Shown here: one piece after another, positions 57,390-64,000 of the stretch | Layout: each line of letters starts with the position of its first letter | Numbering within the stretch: position 1 is the stretch's first letter | NCBI GenBank assembly: GCA_029817715.1 | Contig: JARUPY010000471.1 | Location: 434,001-498,000 of the forward strand | DNA: 64,000 bases | Direction: 5' to 3' | Source of the DNA: Melastoma dodecandrum | Taxonomy: Eukaryota; Streptophyta; Magnoliopsida; Myrtales; Melastomataceae | The notes under the pieces: model-generated | The model's input: only the letters and a program-made list of their open reading frames with translations | Databases searched by the model: none | What the model was told of the DNA's origin: nothing | Program-made: the position numbers and the translations under genes

Positions 57390-57914
57390 CTAGTCGGACA
57401 AATCAGTTGTCAGATGAGCGGCCCCTGGCCTCCTGGCGTCATCATCGCACGAGACATCCGCGAGGTCGCCCAGGCTGGAATATGTGGTGTCGAGCTGAAT
57501 GTCGGAGAGCATTCCCCGGAGGAACAAGACTTCCCCCTTTAGCCGTGCGTTCTCCAGGGCTGCCTCGTTGCCCGCTTCAGACGCCCTGGCGAGGCCGGCG
57601 GTGAGCCGGCAGTTCTCCTCCTGGAGCAGGACGATTTGCGACCAGAGCTCGTCGAGGTGCCTCTGTTTCCTCATACGGGAGCGGCGGGCGGACTCCCTGT
57701 TAGATATCATCCTGCGGCGTTTGCGCTCGTTGACAAGGAAGAGCTGGCGGTGGGCCTGTTCTTCCTCGGAGGAGTTGCCGGGGGGGTACGGGACGCATCC
57801 CGTCACGGCCGAGGACATAGGGATGCTGGTGGTGGTGGTGGTGTGGAGGGGGAGTGAGGGCGAGGTCGAAGAGATTAGGTAGTGGAGTTTGTGGATTATG
57901 TCATTTTCATCCAT
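57390..57914 (-). CDS. bZIP43: bZIP transcription factor (bZIP43-like, group S)
   Basis: A single exon of 174 residues; group S bZIP genes are typically intronless and small. The basic region NERKRRRMISNRESARRSRM has the invariant Asn72 and Arg80 (N-x7-R) that contact ACGT-core DNA. The leucine zipper follows from LDELWSQIVLLQEENCRLTA through GLARASEAGNEAALENARLK to about residue 140. The N-terminus is Thr/Ser/Pro-rich. The protein resembles Arabidopsis bZIP43 (At5g38800) and bZIP42. No upstream ORF of the sucrose-control type was examined in detail. Targets are unknown. Confidence 0.9.
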   Translation of the reverse strand: MDENDIIHKLHYLISSTSPSLPLHTTTTTSIPMSSAVTGCVPYPPGNSSEEEQAHRQLFLVNERKRRRMISNRESARRSRMRKQRHLDELWSQIVLLQEENCRLTAGLARASEAGNEAALENARLKGEVLFLRGMLSDIQLDTTYSSLGDLADVSCDDDARRPGAAHLTTDLSD

Positions 57915-60900
57915 CTCTTAATGCTTCATGAAAATGAGAGCTACATCTGGTTTTTTTTATAGGCTTTTCTATTATTGTCATTATTATTATCAAAATCAAT
58001 TGTGAATCAAATTCATCGTTATAATCATGTCCCTTGCTCCCAAAATAAAGAAATTCCTATATTTTATAAAATTTCATGTAAATGGATGGTGACGCAGTCG
58101 AGAACATGTAACCCCAGCTTTGCTTTCGAAAAAATATTTCGTGAAAATATGAAAACAATTTTAAAATTTAGATAAATAATATCATAAATTCCGTATTTGA
58201 ACACTCAGTTCCGTTTTAAAAGAAATCGATATTTAAAATATCAATTATAAAACATTGTGGGAACTCGGCATTTCACACGCTGAGTTTCTTTAATCTTTCA
58301 GAGCAAAGCACCGAATTATGAATATTATATAGAAAATTTTGAAAATTATAGTTAGCAAAATACTAACGTTATTTTGTAACTCTTGTTAATGTTATGCATA
58401 ATTACGACCCATATATGATTTCCATCATTTAAAATATTGTAACATAACAACGCGTCGCCAACTGCGTCAATTGAGTCGCTCCACCAACAGTAAAATTAAT
58501 CTTTTAGGCGCATCATCAAGATACACTGATATTAAGGAGAGTTGTATAATATTTTGCTCCTCTGCAGTAAAACACAAAGCTTGATCTCGCTCAAGAGTCA
58601 TGAATATAATAAAAGAAATGGGTTTTATTATATAATAAATTTTTAAAATATAAAAAAAAAAATTTACATACATGGTTTCGATTCCCGATTGGTCAATCCA
58701 TCACATTACAAAACAATTGCCCTTTTTTTTTCCAAAGTGGGGGCTTCATTGTAAGACCAAATGCTGACCTCTCAAGGGAATGATTTCTTAACATTGAAGA
58801 CACTTCAAATACTTACCACCATTTCATTTCTCCTACCTCGTTTTAAAACATGGTTGGTTCATGCCTTAAGGCTTATTATGATTCATTTATACTTCTTGTG
58901 CTAATATTTCATTCAAGAAGTTTTTTTGAAATTTTTTTTGGGATTTTTTTAATTGTTAAAACAATGGTTGGCTATGGGAAGGTGGGAGAGGGAAAAAGAG
59001 AGGATAAAAGGCAACACCCAATACCCAAATATGTGAGGTACAAATTTGTTGGAACCATCCCCAACTCAACTATTTGGATCTCAGGTGTTCTTTTGAATGA
59101 TTTAAAGAAGAGGGAAAAAAGAGGCCAAAATATATCTGATAGTCCACTAATTTATTTGATATAAATAGGTCTGAAATGATGTCCATAAATATAATACAAT
59201 TATGGAAGAGGAAGAAGAAAAAGGTGTACAATTGAAATGGAAGCAATTGCTCGCATCATCCACTCATCTTTGTTTGTTCTAGACTCCTTGTAAAAAAGAA
59301 AGTAAATAATATCTTTTTTTTCGTCCGATATTCGGAGCTTTGTCCCGACTAATTTAATTACGATTCAAAAAGCACACCTAATTTTACGTATTTAAACATG
59401 AGTGACTAAATATAATTGTACATTTCGAACTCGGGACCACTTAAAAACGAATCCAATCAGCTTGCCCTTTCTAACTAAACCGAGGGGGAAGAAGTAATCT
59501 TTTAAAAGTGCTTGTGATGGAATCGCAATTGGGGTGGCAGTGGATGTTGGGGGGGGGCAGGCAAATTTAGTCAGAGAATTCATCGATGTCGAATACGACT
59601 AAATCGTGCAGTTTTTTTCGTTTATTATTTTTAAAACTTCGGTAATCGAACTAAAAAAAATAATCAAAATCACAAATTTTTTATCGGTGGACCACGAATT
59701 ATTTGTTTGTCGATCGAACAGAGGAAAGGTTCAAAAAGAGAAACAAAATCGTTCTTCCGTATCGTGCACGATACTTTAGCCGGTAATAGTAAAGATATTA
59801 ATTGGAAAAAGGCTTTATACTATTTCAGGCTTTTATCAATATAATTTCTTTTCTTTGAGTATATAATTTCTTTCCTTCTTTTTAAAATTTAAAAGGTTGT
59901 AAAAGAAACTTATCTTAATGTTTTGAGACCCCCATCATTCTAATTTTTCATATATGGGGATCTTAATCTCGAGCACCCAAATAAAATATCTACAAAAACT
60001 AATCAACACCCACAAGATTTGGGTGATGCAAAAAATGGCGAGTTTTTTTTGTTCGATTTGTCTATTAGTCATTTCTGTACCTATATATTATGAATACCCA
60101 AGGTTTGATACATTTTATTTTATTATTTAACCATACACCCAAAGAACACGTAGGACCGACCTTTCATCTCCATACCTTCAGTCAAAACCCTTACCATCTA
60201 GAAACATCACCACATCTATCCAACAAGAACCCAAATAAAAAAGAAGAAGAAGGTTTTACTAGGAGAAAGAAATTCAAATAATAATAATGCCCCCCCATGT
60301 CTTCGTGTCGCCAAAATTTACTTCCTTTGTTTTGCTCTGTTCCATTATTAGCGCATGATAAGACGTCACCGGCACTGAGTTGGGGCAGGGCTTAGTGCTA
60401 ACCTGCGCCCTTGGGGGGGTGTGTGCAGATATGCGCTTATTTCTTACACGTAAATTTTAAGATATTTTCTCTTTTTTCAAGACATTATTATTTGATCATG
60501 AGCATAAGAAGGATGATGAGGATGTCTTCCTTTGCACGGACACAGACTTCCGATCAATCATAGAGTCGATCATAACGTAATTACGTAGTGGAGCAACCTC
60601 GTTAATAATATCTCTTTCTTATAATATTCTGCGAAATTGGATTATTAAAATAATATTTTTTTTAACTAATATAAAAAAAGTCGATGCAGAAAAATGAGTT
60701 CGTTTAAAAAAAATTGAGAATTCATTGTTAGAGTTCGATAATTCAAACATCGAGTTTATTTAATTTTTTAAATGAACTCAATGTTAGAAATGTCGAATTT
60801 ATTATAAATGAAACTCGTTATTTTTATTAACATTAGTCATGAAAATATTATTGACCTATTTCACAAGATATTTTGCGAAAGAAATTAAGAGAGTAACAAA

Positions 60901-62050
60901 AGCTAGTGGAGCAACGTGTCGGGAATTTCTTAAAAGAAGTTTTAGCTTATAATATAGAGATGCACGTAATCGATTCAATGAATTCACCGCGTTCGGCATA
61001 TGGTAAAAGGACACTTGCGTAATTAATATTTTATGTTGGGAACTTTTGAAAAAGGAGCTTTGCAATTGCAATCGCGAATATTAAAGTTGATCTTTGTATT
61101 ATTAAACTAATTAATGGCGGGTCTTAATCCACTATTATGAACTCTAATTAAAGGAAAACAACTAACATCGTCCTAATCTTAACCATCGAATAGTAAACAT
61201 TTTGGGTCCGGATCAAGAAGCCAATTAATAGTGTAGATACATGATATTTTAAGTCTAAGCCGGCCAAGAATTCAACCAAGCGAGGATAACGAATATCATG
61301 TTGAGGAGACATGGCACAAAATGATTCAATCTATTCGGAGAAAGGACGTGTGATTAATTGAAGACGTGTTATGTCTAAAGAAATGGAGACTCAAAACGAG
61401 GTTTACCTCGTCATTTTCGGATTAGCACAGAAAACAACAACCCAATCACTGGTCATGGACTTTTGATTATCTTTTGTTTTGCTTTGCACCACTTTGAAGT
61501 TTTCGACAAATTCAAGTAGCGATCATATTTACGAATTAAATTTCAAACTCTTTATTTGAGTCAAATATTTTCTACGTATTTTGTTTGTTTCTTATTCTTA
61601 GTTCGAAATTACGATTTCTTTCTTTATTTGAAAATTACAAAACAAGATTATAACTGGTATAAGGTGGTCTTGTGCACAGGGACTGTCTCGGAGAGTAGCG
61701 ATGAGGAAGGAGAAGATAGTGGGCGTCGTCATGATCATTCTCGAACCCGATCGCCGTGTACGGCAACCCATACGCCTTTGTTCAGAAATCACAGAAAACA
61801 GCAGTAGAGCGAGTGGTAGTAAGTAGGACTTCTTGGATTGTGTAATTTGCATATGGGATAAAAGGATAACCAAACTTAAGAAAAGGCTCTTTCTAATGTA
61901 ATAATCTTATTTTATTTCGTGGGCTGGACCGGTTCAATCACCAGGCTGAATTATTTTCGTTTCAATTAGATCGAACCGGTCGGTTCCCCCTTATTTCGCC
62001 GCTTTTGCAACCACTCCAAACCGATCGCTGCCGATCTCCGAGCGGCGACG
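57915..62050. other. Large AT-rich spacer without a recognised gene
   Basis: About 4.1 kb. Frames at 58850-59164, 60090-60281 and 61556-61807 were read and show no family resemblance. A short frame from an ATG near 61701 (MRKEKIVGVVMIILEPDRRV) is protein-like but only about 40 codons long and unsupported. Motifs like AACATCGAGTTTATT and CACGCTGAGTTTCTTT near 58280 and 60740 hint at a shared dispersed repeat. No transposon ends or RNA genes were identified. Confidence 0.5.
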
Positions 62051-64000
62051 ATGACGACAGCCATGGGACCACCGCCTCCACGGACCACCCATCCTGAGGC
62101 CGAAGAACAATCCCCAGCGGTTCCTCAGCCGCAGGCACCCGTTGCCGCCGCCGACGGCCCTCCGGAAAAACAAGAAGCCGATTCCAGGAAGCAGCGGGTG
62201 GAGGTTCCGTACACCATCCCTCCGTGGAGTGAGCCTCCCTGTCACGAGTTCTTCCTCGAGGTTCTCAAGGATGGAGCGATTATCGACCAGTGGAAAGTGT
62301 GAGTTGGTTGGTGCATTCCGGGAGTTACGATTCTTGCTTTGCTTTCGGTGTGGTGTCGTTGTATGTGTGTGGCTCTTCCTTTGCTTTACCTAGAGTGGAT
62401 TTCCCGTGTATGCAGCTATTCTGAGGGGATTCTGCATGCTCTCCCACTTTTGAGTTCCAATTGAGTCCCGATATTTGGAAAGCTTCTGTTGCCATGAGAT
62501 GCCTGTCTTGAGCTTATTTCTTACTTTAGGGTTTCCTTGATAGTTTCATACGGCCTTGTATATTCACATAGATGTAGGAGCTCAATCATACTTTTTCTTC
62601 TGTCTGCACGCACACTGTGTCAGAGGACATGCATAACAAAATATTGAGGCATTCCCCGTTCATAAAATGAGAACTATGAAATGGGCTTCTGTAATTCTGG
62701 TACTTACCTATCATTTGGAGTCGGTTTGTTATGTTTTAGGCATGAGAAAGGAGCGTATATGTTTGGAAGGGTTGACTTGTGCGATTTTATGCTGGAGCAC
62801 CCGACCATTTCTCGGTTTCATGCTGGTATGTGAACTTCATTCCTTCTTTTTTGGGAGATTCGCAGCTTGTGGTTATTCTAACTGTGGCTTTTGGTGTTGG
62901 GTCAGTGCTCCAATTTAATGCCAGCGGGGATGCTTATTTATATGATCTGGGAAGCACTCATGGTACCATTGTGAACAAGAAGCAGGTAGCAATGTGTCGT
63001 TATTGCCTACTCTTCATGTTTTGTTCCCGTATATACTCTCCAAATAGTAGATTAGCTGCAGATGGGTAATCCTGGAGAATTAAGTGCCGTCAGTTTGCAT
63101 TGTTGCTTCTTTTTGTCTTTTTTATTTCAATTTTATTATGTTATGCGAGTCAGCACGGTAATACAACCGCAAAGTTTCCTGGAAGCTTAAGAAATCGGGG
63201 ACACGCCAATAATCTTTATCCATTGGTATATTTATGCATTTTTGAATCAGCTGTATTCATCATTTCACTTGTTGATATATGTAGAACGTTATAGGTAGGT
63301 GTGTACTTTGTATGTTCATGTTAGTGCTCAGGCTCAGTAAATGTCTGGAAGTTTTCTTTTTATTAAAGAAAAATTTGTCAGTTGCACTTATAATCAACAT
63401 CCTTCTTATTATCATTTCTTAAGCCTTGTGAATTTAGATAGAAAACTTTCTTTTTTTTTGGTTTCTTATATTGTTGGGATGATTAGGTGAAGGCAAAGGC
63501 ATATGTGGACTTGCATGTCGGAGATGTCATCCGATTTGGCCAGTAAGTGCACCAGCCAAAATGTTGTTAATTAGCCCAAAATAATCAAGATCTATGTTTC
63601 TCGTGTTCTGCGGTTACAATGTATTGCAAATTTCCTTGTTTAAGTCAGGTTGCTATGTGCAATGTTCTTGCTTCATTATCTATATTCCTGTCAACTCTTT
63701 TTTGTGCTGCAAGATGCTTTAACAATGTTTTTCTGGCTTAGGCTTAGTCATATGGCATATGCAACTGGTCCTGGTAGATGCCATCTAAATCCTCTTTAGC
63801 TATCGGTGCATGGCATAGTAAAGAATTAAGGAACTTATATTGCTTGACGCCTGTAAATTACAGTTTCAGCTTCTGGTCTTGACTTTAAAGAAGTTTTATG
63901 TGCTGTTTATGTTGATTCATGTAGTTGATCCTCGAGTTTCTTTTTCTTTTTTGAGACTTTTCTCTTTGTGGCTAAAATATTTCTTAGTGTAAATAGTGAA
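62051..64000 (+). CDS. Kanadaptin-like FHA-domain protein (5' part, runs off the window)
   Basis: The start is the ATG at 62051 (MTTAMGPPPPRTTHPEAEEQ). Exons seen are 62051-62298, 62740-62825, 62906-62985 and 63487-63542; the next donor is at 63543 and no further exon is recognisable before the window ends. The Pro/Glu-rich N-terminus leads to YTIPPWSEPPCHEFFLEVLK, then an FHA domain: AYMFGRVDLCDFMLEHPTIS, RFHAVLQFN, LYDLGSTHGTIVNKK and VDLHVGDVIRFGQ. The phosphothreonine-binding residues (GR, S..H, N) are present. This matches kanadaptin (SLC4A1AP) and, from memory, At5g38840. The protein is probably nuclear and linked to splicing, but its function in plants is not well established. Confidence 0.88.

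Noticed and set aside
61556..61873. Small ORFs on both strands near 61.7 kb
   Set aside because: Short, no family resemblance, no promoter or splice support; mentioned only in the spacer entry.
1..64000. CRISPR arrays, operons, prokaryotic defence systems
   Set aside because: The window is plant nuclear DNA; tandem repeats here are minisatellites or transposon parts without spacer structure.
1..64000. tRNA, rRNA and snRNA genes
   Set aside because: No cloverleaf-compatible A-box/B-box pairs or conserved rRNA/snRNA stretches were recognised by eye. A tRNAscan or Rfam search would be decisive.

Overview
This window is nuclear DNA from a flowering plant, almost certainly a core eudicot. The genes are spliced with GT-AG introns, the intergenic DNA is AT-rich and holds plant transposons, and the proteins are plant families: allene oxide cyclase, trichome birefringence-like acetyltransferases, a pectin galacturonosyltransferase, a plastid FtsH-like protein and a plant bZIP. 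Exons of GC-rich genes contrast with AT-rich spacers. I cannot fix the species. All gene names come from reading translated exons and recalling family members; no search was run.

Layout. 1.6-4.1 kb (+): raffinose-synthase-like GH36 gene (RFS2/SIP type). 6.3-7.3 kb (-): plant-specific protein of unknown function. 10.3-11.3 kb (-): plastid allene oxide cyclase (jasmonate pathway). 13.3-16.1 kb (+) and 16.5-17.6 kb (-): a convergent pair, eIF2B delta and a cytochrome b561. 17.7-21.8 kb: spacer with a Copia gag scrap and a possible unannotated small cysteine-rich secreted peptide gene (20.2-20.8 kb, -). 21.8-23.0 kb (-): intronless receptor-like cytoplasmic kinase. 23.3-26.0 kb: transposon debris, including a MULE end, an intact GRF zinc-finger ORF, tandem repeats and a Copia gag pseudogene. 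26.3-31.8 kb (-): three tandem trichome birefringence-like copies, the middle one dead. 33.4-38.5 kb: a complete but inactivated Mutator-like element (MULE) with about 205-bp terminal inverted repeats and a 9-bp target duplication. 39.1-40.2 kb: a second, short MULE with an exact 9-bp target duplication. 40.3-43.4 kb (+): R3HCC1L-like protein. 45.3-47.5 kb (-): FTSHI3-like AAA protein without a protease domain. 49.3-51.9 kb (-): RRP7 rRNA-processing protein. 52.7-53.1 kb (+): small KIN2/LEA-like stress protein, followed by a decayed copy of its 3' end. 54.8-57.0 kb (-): GAUT9-like galacturonosyltransferase. 57.4-57.9 kb (-): bZIP43-like factor. 57.9-62.0 kb: AT-rich spacer. 62.1 kb to the end (+): 5' part of a kanadaptin-like FHA-domain gene that runs off the window.

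The genes do not form one pathway. Several are typical stress or cell-wall genes: RFS2-like (raffinose oligosaccharides), AOC (jasmonate), KIN2/LEA-like, cytochrome b561 (ascorbate redox), the TBLs (wall polysaccharide O-acetylation) and GAUT9 (pectin). From memory, the gene content resembles two Arabidopsis segments, At5g38630-At5g38840 (cytochrome b561, eIF2B delta, RRP7, bZIP43, kanadaptin) and At3g02350-At3g02480 (GAUT9, FTSHI3, LEA). That suggests an ancestral block duplicated in Arabidopsis and represented once here.

No new multi-gene system is evident. The least-explained items are the candidate cysteine-rich peptide gene at 20.2-20.8 kb, the GRF-zinc-finger/transmembrane ORF that recurs with MULEs, the possible gene capture in the 1.1-kb MULE, and an array of short palindromes at 48.5 kb.
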